Source: DATCDE01 sp038252405 (GTDB lineage Bacteria; Actinomycetota; Actinomycetes; Prado026). From it: 23,826 nt of DNA. Position 1 is the stretch's first letter. Every line of letters begins with the position of its first letter. Shown piece by piece: positions 6,792 to 13,880 of the stretch. The position numbers were made by a program, and so were the translations under genes. Location: NCBI GenBank assembly GCA_038252405.1, contig JBBSAJ010000035.1, positions 1 through 23,826 of the forward strand. Direction: 5' to 3'. The notes beneath the pieces are model-generated. The model saw nothing but the letters and a program-made list of their open reading frames with translations, was not told where the DNA came from and searched no databases.

Positions 6792-7454
6792 AGGGGGGTC
6801 GAGGGTCGCGAACCCGGCCGGCCACTCCGGGTCCGACGGCACGATCTCCAGCGGGTCGCCGGTTGGCTCGCCGAACGTCTCGATGCCGCCGGCCCTCGCG
6901 TGGCAGCCCTCGAGGTGGTCGTTGACCATGCCGACGGCCTGCATGAGCGCATACGCCGTCGTCGGGCCCACGAAGCGGAGCCCGCGGCGCTTGAGCTCCT
7001 TGGCCAGGGCCCTCGACTCGGGCGTCACGGCCGGGACGTCGCCGATCCGGCGCGGCACAGCCCCCCGCATCGGCTGGAACGACCACAGCAGCGCGCTGAG
7101 GCCCTCGGTCAGCGTGGTGGCGACCCGCGCGTTGGCGATGGTGGCCGTGATCTTGGCCCGGTTGCGGACGATCCCCGGGTCGGCCATCAGCCGCTCGACG
7201 TCCCGGTCGTCGTAGCGGGCCACCGCCTCGATCGCGAACCCGTCGAACGCGGCCCGGAACGCCGCCCGCTTGCGCAGGATGGTCAGCCAGGACAGGCCGG
7301 ACTGGAACGCCTCCAGCGCCAGCCGCTCGAACATCGCGTCGTCCCCGCGCCTCGGCCGGCCCCACTCGGTGTCGTGGTAGGCGACGTACTCCGGCGCCGA
7401 GACGCCCCAGGGACAGCGGGCCAGGCCGTCGGCCCCCACCACGAGGTCGCTCAC
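6783..7454 (-). CDS. tag: DNA-3-methyladenine glycosylase I
   Basis: 223 residues. It removes 3-methyladenine from alkylated DNA in base excision repair. The family hallmarks are present: RCPWGVSAPEYVAYHDTEWG at the start, QSGLSWLTILRKR (helix-hairpin-helix region), VGPTTAYALMQAVGMVNDH, and the zinc-snap residues Cys14 plus the His/Cys of NDHLEGCHAR near the C-terminus. The GTG start overlaps the SRPBCC stop (GTGA). The TGA stop lies inside the right arm of repeat copy B, so the last residues (PPPA) are set by the repeat boundary. The GTG fits the family start better than upstream alternatives. Confidence 0.93.
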   Translation of the reverse strand: MSDLVVGADGLARCPWGVSAPEYVAYHDTEWGRPRRGDDAMFERLALEAFQSGLSWLTILRKRAAFRAAFDGFAIEAVARYDDRDVERLMADPGIVRNRAKITATIANARVATTLTEGLSALLWSFQPMRGAVPRRIGDVPAVTPESRALAKELKRRGLRFVGPTTAYALMQAVGMVNDHLEGCHARAGGIETFGEPTGDPLEIVPSDPEWPAGFATLDPPPA

Positions 7455-7924
7455 GCGCCGCCGCTCCCCCGCGCCTCCGCCTCGACCACCGCGGCCAGCC
7501 GGGCCAGCGACGCCCGGACGCCGGCCAGGAACACCGGGCGCACCACCGGGAATCCCAGCCGCCCCAGCAGCCCCAGCGGCAGCTCGAGGTCCTCCGACCA
7601 CACGAACCGGGACCGCCCGCCGGGCAGCGCGAAGACCTCGAACAGCCCGGTGCCGCGCACGACGCGGCCGGTGTGCAGCACTGTCGCCCGCCGGGGCGGG
7701 TCCCACTCGGTGACCACCATCGAGTCGACGAAGCCGGCCCGGCCGACCCCGGTGAACGCCTCCAGCGTGGCCCCGACACCCTCGGCTGGACCGTTGACGA
7801 CCCGCACCCGCGTGCCGAGCATCCACTCCGCCTGCCGCTCCCAGTCGGTGACCGCCGCCCAGAGCGCGTCCGGGGGCGCGTCGACGACGACGTCGAGGGC
7901 GACGTGCACCGGCCGGTCAGGCAC
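7451..7924 (-). CDS. SRPBCC (START/polyketide cyclase-like) family protein
   Basis: 157 residues. The fold is suggested by HVALDVVVDAPPDALWAAVTDWERQAEWM at the start, a run of alternating beta strands (RVRVVNGPAEGVGATLEAFTG, MVVTEWDPPRRATVLHTG) and a long C-terminal helix (LAGVRASLARLAAVVEAEA). These proteins bind hydrophobic ligands in a helix-grip cavity; no catalytic residue or ligand is apparent. The GTG start overlaps the stop of the DivIVA-like gene by 8 nt, and its own stop overlaps the tag start, so all three are probably one transcript. Confidence 0.8.
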   Translation of the reverse strand: MPDRPVHVALDVVVDAPPDALWAAVTDWERQAEWMLGTRVRVVNGPAEGVGATLEAFTGVGRAGFVDSMVVTEWDPPRRATVLHTGRVVRGTGLFEVFALPGGRSRFVWSEDLELPLGLLGRLGFPVVRPVFLAGVRASLARLAAVVEAEARGSGGA

Positions 7925-8261
7925 CGCCGCCGCCCTCGGACGGCGGCGTCCCCTCCCCCACCAGCGGCACCAGCAGCGCCCGGCCGGCCGGGCCCTGCCG
8001 CTCCAGGTCGGCGATCCGGCCGTCGCGTTCGGCCAGCTCGGCGCGCAGCCGGTCCAGGACGGGGTCCACCTCGTCCATCCGGTACCCACGCAGCCCCACC
8101 GAGAACCGGAGCGCGTCGAGGTCCTCCGGACGCATCGACCGGTCGGCCGGCAGCCAGGGGCCGGGGCGGTCGGTGGTGGCCGGCGCGAGGCCGGTCCCCC
8201 GACCCGCGGCCACCACGGCGACACCGGCAAGGACGACGATGGCTAGCAGCACCCACAGCAC
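7917..8261 (-). CDS. DivIVA-domain membrane protein (Rv1209-like)
   Basis: 114 residues. A membrane helix fills about 1-20 (LWVLLAIVVLAGVAVVAA). A short DivIVA-domain motif follows at about 50-75 (LRFSVGLRGYRMDEVDPVLDRLRAEL), and a coiled-coil-prone helix ends the protein before an acidic Gly-rich tail. DivIVA-like motifs often mark proteins that find curved or growing membrane. The start is the GTG at 8261; the frame upstream of it is the antisense of folP2. First gene of the operon with SRPBCC and tag, divergent from folP2 with 57 bp between starts. The same pair is adjacent in mycobacteria. Confidence 0.8.
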   Translation of the reverse strand: MLWVLLAIVVLAGVAVVAAGRGTGLAPATTDRPGPWLPADRSMRPEDLDALRFSVGLRGYRMDEVDPVLDRLRAELAERDGRIADLERQGPAGRALLVPLVGEGTPPSEGGGGA

Positions 8262-8318
8262 GGGGACGATCGTGCCACGCTGGCCCGACCTCCACCCATC
8301 GACCGACCGGAGCACCCC

Positions 8319-9182
8319 TTGGACCTGCGGCTCGGACCGCGGACGTTCGGCCCCGACGACCTCGTGGTCATGGCCATCGTCAACCGCACCCCGGACTCCT
8401 TCTACGACCACGGCGCCACCTTCGACGACGCCCCCGCCCTGGACGCCGTCGAGCGGGCCGTCGCCCAGGGCGCCGCGATCGTGGACATCGGCGGCGTGAA
8501 GGCCGGTCCCGGCGACGAGGTCGACGCGGCCGAGGAGCTGCGCCGGACGGTCGGCTTCGTGGCCGCCGTCCGCGAGCGGCACCCCGACCTGGTCATCAGC
8601 GTGGACACCTGGCGGGCCGAGGTGGGGCGGGCGGTGTGCCTCGCCGGTGCCGACCTCCTCAACGACGCCTGGGGCGGGGTCGACCCCCAGCTGGCCGAGG
8701 TGGCCGCCGAGTTCGGAGTCGGCTACGTCTGCACGCACGCCGGCGGCCAGCTGCCGAGGACCCGACCGCACCGGGTCGCCTACCACGACGTCATGGCCGA
8801 CGTGCTGGCCACGACGCTCGGGCTGGCCGAGCGGGCCGTTGCGGCCGGGGTGCGCCGGGACGCCGTCCTCATCGACCCCGGCCACGACTTCGGCAAGAAC
8901 ACCCGGCACTCGCTCGAGGTCACCCGGCGGCTGCCGGAGATGGTGGCCACCGGCTGGCCGGTCCTGGTCTCGCTGTCGAACAAGGACTTCGTCGGGGAGA
9001 CCCTCGACCTGCCGGTCGGCGAGCGGCTGGTCGGGACGCTGGCCGCGACGGCGCTCAGCGCCTGGATGGGGGCCCGGGTGTTCCGGGCGCACAACGTGGC
9101 CGAGACCCGGCAGGTGCTCGACCTGGTCGCCGCCGTCCGCGGGACCCAGCAGCCGGCGGTCTCCCGCCGCGGCCTCGCCTGA
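8319..9182 (+). CDS. folP2: FolP2-type dihydropteroate synthase homologue
   Basis: 287 residues, TIM-barrel pterin-binding family. It has VVMAIVNRTPDSFYD where canonical DHPS has NVTPDSFSDGG, DIGGVKAGPG in place of DIGGESTRPG, DTWRAEVGRA, NDAWGG, and DPGHDFGKN in place of DPGIGFGK. These departures are the ones I know from M. tuberculosis FolP2, which is reported not to act as a DHPS and whose role is unsettled. The start is a TTG at 8319 with GGAG 7 nt upstream; no ATG/GTG fits before the conserved strand. In mycobacteria gpgS lies next to folP2; it is missing here. Calling it a folate enzyme would be unsafe. Confidence 0.85.
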   Translation: MDLRLGPRTFGPDDLVVMAIVNRTPDSFYDHGATFDDAPALDAVERAVAQGAAIVDIGGVKAGPGDEVDAAEELRRTVGFVAAVRERHPDLVISVDTWRAEVGRAVCLAGADLLNDAWGGVDPQLAEVAAEFGVGYVCTHAGGQLPRTRPHRVAYHDVMADVLATTLGLAERAVAAGVRRDAVLIDPGHDFGKNTRHSLEVTRRLPEMVATGWPVLVSLSNKDFVGETLDLPVGERLVGTLAATALSAWMGARVFRAHNVAETRQVLDLVAAVRGTQQPAVSRRGLA

Positions 9183-9183
9183 C

Positions 9184-9231
9184 ACCTGTCAGGGTGAGGA
9201 CGACGTAGAGGCCGTCGTCACCCTGACAGGT
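9184..9231. terminator. Strong hairpin between convergent folP2 and LOG genes
   Basis: ACCTGTCAGGGTGA at 9184-9197 is repeated inverted without mismatch at 9218-9231, and pairing can continue through GACGACG/CGTCGTC with a one-base bulge. It starts 1 nt after the folP2 stop and ends 7 nt before the end of the opposing gene, as expected of a bidirectional terminator. Confidence 0.75.
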
Positions 9232-9238
9232 CGAAGGA

Positions 9239-10123
9239 TCAGGTGCCGTTGCCGCGCCGGCGCCGCACCGGCTCGCCGCTGGTGGCCGCCCGGGTCTCCG
9301 CGGCCGCCATCGCCACCGTCGCGGCCTGCTCCTCGGCCCACTTGGCCGCGCGGTCTTCGTCCGAGCGCCGGATGATGTGCACCGCCTCGTCCACGTCGTC
9401 GGTGAGCTGCAGCAGGCCGAGGTCCGGAGCCGCGACGTTGCCGCGGGCCAGCACCGTGGTGCGCACCCAGTCGAGCAGCCCGCCCCAGTAGTCGCTGCCG
9501 ATGAGGACGACGGGGAAGGTGGTCACCTTGCGGGTCTGCACCAGGGTCAGCGCCTCGAACAGCTCGTCCAGGGTGCCGAAGCCACCGGGCAGCACCACGA
9601 ACCCCTGCGCGTACTTCACGAACATGGTCTTGCGGGCGAAGAAGTAGCGGAAGGTCATGCCGATGTCGACCCACTCGTTCATGCCCTGCTCGAACGGCAG
9701 CTCGATGCCCAGGCCCACCGACACGCCGCCGGCGTTGCAGCAGCCCTTGTTCGCCGCCTCCATGATCCCCGGGCCGCCGCCGGTGATGACCGCGTAGCCA
9801 GCGTCGGCGAGCGCCGCGCCGAGCTGCTCCGCGAACGCGTACTCGGGGGAGTCCCGACCGACCCGCGCGCTGCCGAAGACCGAGACGGCCCGGCCCAGCT
9901 CGGCCCGCGCGCCGAACCCCTCGACGAACGCCGCCGGGATCCGCAGCTCCCGCCACGGGTCCTGGTGCACCCAGTCGCTCGGCCCCCGGGTGTCCAGCAG
10001 CCGCTGGTCGGTGGTGGTCTCCTGCACCTGGGACCGGCGCAGCAGCACCGGGCCACGCTGCCGCTCCCGCGGCCGCGGCTGCTCGCCGCCGCCCGTCGGG
10101 TCGGCGGAAGGTCCCTCGGTCAC
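9239..10123 (-). CDS. LOG family (TIGR00730) nucleotide 5'-monophosphate phosphoribohydrolase
   Basis: 294 residues. A charged, probably disordered N-terminus (1-70) precedes a Rossmann-like LOG domain with GGGPGIMEAANKG (116-127) and the signature PGGFGTLDE (179-187). LOG enzymes split AMP-type cytokinin nucleotides or other nucleoside monophosphates into base and ribose phosphate; many bacterial members have no known physiological role. This is the Rv1205-like paralogue by context (between folP2 and dapE). GTG start directly 6 nt after TAGCGT, so a leaderless transcript is likely. A basic tail (RRRRGNGT) closes the protein. Substrate preference cannot be read from the sequence. Confidence 0.87.
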   Translation of the reverse strand: MTEGPSADPTGGGEQPRPRERQRGPVLLRRSQVQETTTDQRLLDTRGPSDWVHQDPWRELRIPAAFVEGFGARAELGRAVSVFGSARVGRDSPEYAFAEQLGAALADAGYAVITGGGPGIMEAANKGCCNAGGVSVGLGIELPFEQGMNEWVDIGMTFRYFFARKTMFVKYAQGFVVLPGGFGTLDELFEALTLVQTRKVTTFPVVLIGSDYWGGLLDWVRTTVLARGNVAAPDLGLLQLTDDVDEAVHIIRRSDEDRAAKWAEEQAATVAMAAAETRAATSGEPVRRRRGNGT

Positions 10124-10129
10124 CCGCCC

Positions 10130-10135
10130 ACGCTA
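10130..10135 (-). promoter_or_regulatory. -10 box for the LOG gene, predicted leaderless
   Basis: TAGCGT, read leftward, ends 6 nt before the GTG start codon. No purine-rich ribosome site of the usual kind precedes the start. Confidence 0.5.
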
Positions 10136-10173
10136 GCCGGTCGGCTCCGGCCCTGATGCCGACCGGCCCGGAC

Positions 10174-11286
10174 TCAGGACAGCCGGGCCACCTGGACGCC
10201 GGTCGACCAGCCGGGTGTCGGCAGGTGCCGGCTCAGCCACATCAGCGTGGCCGGCACCAGCGGGGACCACACCCGGGTGTTGTGGCCGCCCCAGCGCAGC
10301 ACCGTCCGGTCCACCACGGTGGGGGGGCGCGCGCTGCCCTGCATGGCGGCCACGGCGGCTGCGGTGCCGTGGTCCTGCTCGGTGGCCACCAGGAGCAGGC
10401 TCACCGGCGCGGCCGGGCCGTGCTGCTCCAGCCACAGCGGGCTGTTCTGCCGGGCCAGCGCGGGGTAGGGCCGGAACACGCTGCTGCTGGTGGCGAAGTA
10501 CCCCGAGAGGCTGACCGCCGCCGCGTAGAGGTCCGGGTGCTGCAGGGCCAGCTTCACGGCGCAGAACCCTCCGGTGGAGTAGCCCTCGATCCCCCACCCG
10601 CCGGCATCGGTGCGCACCCGCAGGTGCGTGGTGACGAAGGTCCGCACGTCCTGGGTGAGGAACGTGCCGGCCTTCGGGTAGCCGGGGACGTCGGAGCACT
10701 CGGTGTCCACCGGGGGGTCCACCGTGATGGTCGGCAGCACGAAGACGAAGGGCTCGGCGCCGCGCTGCCGGGCCTGCTGCACCCGCTGCACCAGGTGCAT
10801 GGCGTTCAGCCAGGTCGTCGGCGTCCCCGGGAAGCCGGGCAGCAGCTCGACGACGGGGAACCGGACGTGGGCATACCGAGCCTGGTCGTACTCGGGCGGC
10901 AGCCACACGTAGACCGGTGCCTCGACGCCGGAGCGGACGCCGAGCAGGTTGACCACGTAGCCGTTGTCGTAGCGGGCCATCGTGGACAGCGCCTGGCTGC
11001 TGGCGGCCGTGACCGACCCCCTCAACGGGGCGGCCGAGGACAGGGTCGGGACCCCGGCTGCGTCCGCGGGCCCGAACCCGGTCAGGTCCCGCCAGCTGCC
11101 GTAGAGCTGGAAGTGGTTGTTTATGAGCAGCAGCACGAACACGACGGCGAACACCTGGCACAGCAACAGCCAGCCGGCGCGCAGCGCCACGTGGGGCAGC
11201 CGCCCCCACATCACCAGCAGCCCGACCGGCAGCCCCAGGGCCAGCAGAGTGACGAGAACGGCGAGCGGGAGCCCGGTGAGCGACAT
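10174..11286 (-). CDS. Membrane-anchored alpha/beta-hydrolase esterase (esterase D/antigen 85-like)
   Basis: 370 residues. Two hydrophobic helices (about 5-27 and 36-56) anchor the protein, with the hydrolase domain from about 105 on. Recognisable parts: PVYVWLPPEY, FPVVELLPGFPGTPTTW, the nucleophile elbow GYSTGGF (Ser237) and a late RWGGHNTRVW with the likely catalytic His near 335. The domain belongs to the putative esterase group (COG0627/COG2382-like) that includes mycolyltransferase-like enzymes and siderophore esterases. The substrate is unknown. The ATG follows AAGGGATCGA. It lies 80 bp downstream of dapE and has a possible ECF-type promoter in that gap, which would place it in the envelope-stress regulon. 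Confidence 0.82.
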   Translation of the reverse strand: MSLTGLPLAVLVTLLALGLPVGLLVMWGRLPHVALRAGWLLLCQVFAVVFVLLLINNHFQLYGSWRDLTGFGPADAAGVPTLSSAAPLRGSVTAASSQALSTMARYDNGYVVNLLGVRSGVEAPVYVWLPPEYDQARYAHVRFPVVELLPGFPGTPTTWLNAMHLVQRVQQARQRGAEPFVFVLPTITVDPPVDTECSDVPGYPKAGTFLTQDVRTFVTTHLRVRTDAGGWGIEGYSTGGFCAVKLALQHPDLYAAAVSLSGYFATSSSVFRPYPALARQNSPLWLEQHGPAAPVSLLLVATEQDHGTAAAVAAMQGSARPPTVVDRTVLRWGGHNTRVWSPLVPATLMWLSRHLPTPGWSTGVQVARLS

Positions 11287-11316
11287 TCGATCCCTTCGGC
11301 AGGGTGCCGAGAGTCC

Positions 11317-11343
11317 AGACGAGCCAAGGAACGACTTCGTTCC
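11317..11343 (-). promoter_or_regulatory. Possible ECF promoter for the esterase and a short palindrome
   Basis: Read leftward: GGAAC (11343-11339), 17 nt, CGTCT (11321-11317), the same spacing as the site upstream of sigE. The +1 would be about 20-25 nt before the esterase ATG. The -35 half is part of the palindrome GGAACGACTTCGTTCC (11328-11343), which could instead be a short dapE terminator hairpin. Confidence 0.35.
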
Positions 11344-11366
11344 AGGGCGAGGCTCCCGCGGCCGGG

Positions 11367-12428
11367 TCAGCCGGCCAGCCAGGCGCGCAGCCGCTCCTCG
11401 CAGTGGGCGACCTGCGCGTCCTCCACGTACTCCTCCCGGGTGTGCGCGAGCTGCGGGTCGCCGGGACCGAAGTTGACCGCCGGGACGCCGATCGCGCTGA
11501 ACCGGGCGACGTCGGTCCAGCCGAGCTTGGCCTGCGGCTCACCGCCGACGGCGGCCAGGAACGCCGCGGCAGCGGGGCGGTCCAGGCCGGGCAGCGCGCC
11601 GGGCGCCAGGTCGACGATGCGCACCTCGAACCCGTCGAAGACCTCCCGGACGTGGCCTTCGGCCTGCTCCGGCGAGCGGTCGGGCGCGAACCGGAGGTTC
11701 ACCGTGACCACGCACTCGTCCGGGATGACGTTGCCGGCCACCCCGCCGCGGATCCCGACCGCGTTGAGCCCCTCGCGGTACGCCAGCCCGTCGATCTCCG
11801 CCGTCCGAGCCGGGTACTGGCGCAGCCGGTCGAGCACCTCCGCGGCCGCGTGGACGGCGTTGACCCCGAGCCAGCTGCGGGCGCTGTGCGCCCGGCGGCC
11901 AGGCACGACGACCTCGGCCCGCAGCGTCCCCTGGCAGCCGGCCTCCACGACCGCGTTCGACGGCTCCATCAAGACGGCGAAGTCCGCGGCCAGCCAGTCC
12001 GGGTGCGTCGTCGCCACCCGACGCAGCCCGTTACGTGACTCCTCGACCTCCTCGCCGTCGTAGAACAGGTAGGTCACGTCGCGGGTCGGCGCGGCCACGG
12101 TGGCGGCCAGCCGCAGCGCGACCGCCACCCCGCCCTTCATGTCGCACGAGCCCAGCCCGACCACCCGGCCGTCCGCCCGCCGGGCGGGCAGGTTCCCCGC
12201 CTCGGGGACGGTGTCCAGGTGCCCCGCGATGACGACGCGCTCCGCGCGGCCCAGCCGGGTGCGAGCCGCCACGGTGTCGCCGTCCCGGTCCACCCGCAGG
12301 TGCGAGACGGCGGCCAGCGCCTGCTCCACGGCGTCGGCGAGCGGTCGCTCGCTGCCGCTCACCGAGAAGACGTCGACGAGCGCGGCCGTCAGCGCGGCGC
12401 CGTCCTGGGTCAGGTCGAGGTGGGTCAC
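11367..12428 (-). CDS. dapE: Succinyl-diaminopimelate desuccinylase
   Basis: 353 residues, M20 metallopeptidase family. It hydrolyses N-succinyl-LL-diaminopimelate in the succinylase branch of lysine and cell-wall diaminopimelate synthesis. Zinc ligands and catalytic residues are visible: His70-x-Asp72 (IAGHLDTVPEAG), Asp96 (GSCDMKGG), the Glu126-Glu127 pair (YDGEEVEE) and LMEPSNAVVEAGCQG. A dimerisation domain lies at about 175-285. GTG start; a 5' frame extending past 12428 is not supported. It diverges from dapD with only 18 bp between start codons, so transcription of two steps of the same pathway begins at one point. Confidence 0.93.
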   Translation of the reverse strand: MTHLDLTQDGAALTAALVDVFSVSGSERPLADAVEQALAAVSHLRVDRDGDTVAARTRLGRAERVVIAGHLDTVPEAGNLPARRADGRVVGLGSCDMKGGVAVALRLAATVAAPTRDVTYLFYDGEEVEESRNGLRRVATTHPDWLAADFAVLMEPSNAVVEAGCQGTLRAEVVVPGRRAHSARSWLGVNAVHAAAEVLDRLRQYPARTAEIDGLAYREGLNAVGIRGGVAGNVIPDECVVTVNLRFAPDRSPEQAEGHVREVFDGFEVRIVDLAPGALPGLDRPAAAAFLAAVGGEPQAKLGWTDVARFSAIGVPAVNFGPGDPQLAHTREEYVEDAQVAHCEERLRAWLAG

Positions 12429-12434
12429 GCCGGT

Positions 12435-12441
12435 TACCGTA
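12435..12441. promoter_or_regulatory. Overlapping divergent -10 boxes for dapD and dapE
   Basis: Rightward TACCGT (12435-12440) ends 6 nt before the dapD GTG. Leftward TACGGT (12441-12436) ends 7 nt before the dapE GTG. The two hexamers overlap by 5 bp within TACCGTA, so both mRNAs would be leaderless and polymerase could occupy only one direction at a time. Confidence 0.5.
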
Positions 12442-12446
12442 GCGGG

Positions 12447-13385
12447 GTGAACGACGCGATCCCCCGACCGTTGCCGACGACCGCTTCCGGGGTCGGGCTG
12501 GCCACCTACGACGCCGCGGACCGGCTGCTCGACGTGTGGTTCCCCGAGCCGGTGCTCGGCGACGACGCACCCACGCCCGGCGGGCTGGCGGCCCTGGCCG
12601 GGACCGACCCGGCGCGCGCGACGCGCAGCGCCGTCGTCACGGTCCGCACCGACCTGCAGTCACCGCCGACCGACGCGGCCGACGTCTACCTGCGGCTGCA
12701 CCTGCTGTCGCACCGGCTGGTCCGCCCGCACACCATCAGTCTGGACGGCGTCTTCGGGCTGCTCACCAACGTGGTGTGGACCGACCGGGGGCCGTGCGCG
12801 GTGGAGGGTTTCGAGCGGACCCGGCTGCGGCTGCGGGCCGACGGCCCGGTGACCGTCTACGGGGTCGACAAGTTCCCCCGGATGGTCGACTACGTGCTGC
12901 CGGAGGGCGTGCGCATCGCCGACGCCGACCGGGTCCGGCTGGGCGCGCACCTGGCCGCCGGGACGACGGTCATGCACGAGGGCTTCGTCAACTTCAACGC
13001 GGGCACCCTCGGGACCTCCATGGTGGAGGGCCGGATCAGCTCCGGCGTCCTCGTCGGGAACGGGTCCGACATCGGCGGCGGTGCGTCCATCATGGGCACC
13101 CTGTCCGGGGGTGGCACCCAGGTGATCCGGGTCGGCGAGCGGTGCCTGGTCGGCGCGAACGCGGGGATCGGGATCTCGCTCGGCGACGACTGCGTCGTCG
13201 AGGCCGGCTGCTACGTCACGGCCGCGTCCAAGATCACCCTGCCGGACGGCGCGGTGGTCAAGGCCGCCGAGCTGTCCGGGGTGTCCGGCCTGCTGTACCG
13301 GCGCAACAGCCAGACCGGCACCCTCGAGGTGGTGACCCGGTCGGGCACCTGGGGCGAGCTGAACGCGGCGCTGCACGCGAACTGA
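12447..13385 (+). CDS. dapD: 2,3,4,5-tetrahydropyridine-2,6-dicarboxylate N-succinyltransferase
   Basis: 312 residues, close to the 317 of the mycobacterial enzyme. It transfers succinyl from succinyl-CoA to tetrahydrodipicolinate. The actinobacterial type is seen in VDKFPRMVDYVLPEGVRIADADRVRLG followed by left-handed beta-helix hexapeptide repeats (MHEGFVNFNAGTLGTSMVEGRISSGVLVGNGSDIGGGASIMGTLSGGG, about 170-220). The glycine-rich GNGSDIGGG loop is family-typical. The GTG at 12447 is chosen because a -10 box sits 6 nt upstream; the open frame continues left to 12219 but that is antisense dapE. The divergent partner dapE performs a later step. Confidence 0.92.
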   Translation: MNDAIPRPLPTTASGVGLATYDAADRLLDVWFPEPVLGDDAPTPGGLAALAGTDPARATRSAVVTVRTDLQSPPTDAADVYLRLHLLSHRLVRPHTISLDGVFGLLTNVVWTDRGPCAVEGFERTRLRLRADGPVTVYGVDKFPRMVDYVLPEGVRIADADRVRLGAHLAAGTTVMHEGFVNFNAGTLGTSMVEGRISSGVLVGNGSDIGGGASIMGTLSGGGTQVIRVGERCLVGANAGIGISLGDDCVVEAGCYVTAASKITLPDGAVVKAAELSGVSGLLYRRNSQTGTLEVVTRSGTWGELNAALHAN

Positions 13386-13478
13386 CCCCCGCGCACGGGT
13401 CGAACTGCCCTCGCGCGGGCCGGCCGGCGCGGACAGGATGGGGTCAAGGACCCCGACGCGCCGAGAAGAGGCTGGGAC

Positions 13479-13856
13479 ATGCCCGGATTCATCGGTGACT
13501 TCGAGCGGCTGGCGAGCGCCAACGAGGACTTCCGCCAGGTGCTCTTCACCGCACCGAACAGCCAGCTGGTCGCCATGACCCTGCAGCCGGGGGACGAGAT
13601 CGGCCGGGAGGTGCACACCGAGGACCAGCTGTTCGTCTTCGTCTCCGGCGGGCCGGCCGGGGTCACCCTCGGCGACGAGTCGCACCTGCTGGGCAGCCAC
13701 ACCTTCGTCGTCGTCCCGGCCGGGACCGAGCACAACGTCCGCAACGAGGGCAGCCACCCGCTGCGGCTGCTCACCGTCTACGCGCCGGCCCACCACCCGG
13801 AGCACACCGTCCACCACACCAAGGCCGACGCCGACGCGGCCGAGCACCAGCACTGA
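13479..13856 (+). CDS. Cupin-domain protein
   Basis: 125 residues, single beta-barrel. Cupin motif 1 is seen at about 36-57 (PGDEIGREVHTEDQLFVFVSG) and motif 2 at about 86-101 (VVVPAGTEHNVRNEG), with the metal-ligand histidines in VHTED and EHNV. The C-terminal APAHHPEHTVHHTKADA tail is typical of a widespread group of small cupins whose biochemical function is unknown; some are linked to sugar isomerase-like or stress roles. ATG start with GAGAAGAGG upstream. It converges on dapC with 24 bp between stops. The 93-bp gap to dapD may hold its promoter, but I see no clear -10. Confidence 0.82.
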   Translation: MPGFIGDFERLASANEDFRQVLFTAPNSQLVAMTLQPGDEIGREVHTEDQLFVFVSGGPAGVTLGDESHLLGSHTFVVVPAGTEHNVRNEGSHPLRLLTVYAPAHHPEHTVHHTKADADAAEHQH

Positions 13857-13880
13857 CCCGTCCGGCCTGCTCGAGGTGGG

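Noticed and set aside
12660..13853. A 397-codon minus-strand frame opposite dapD and the cupin gene
   Set aside because: Antisense shadow: low-complexity composition, no start signal, and both opposing genes are recognisable families.
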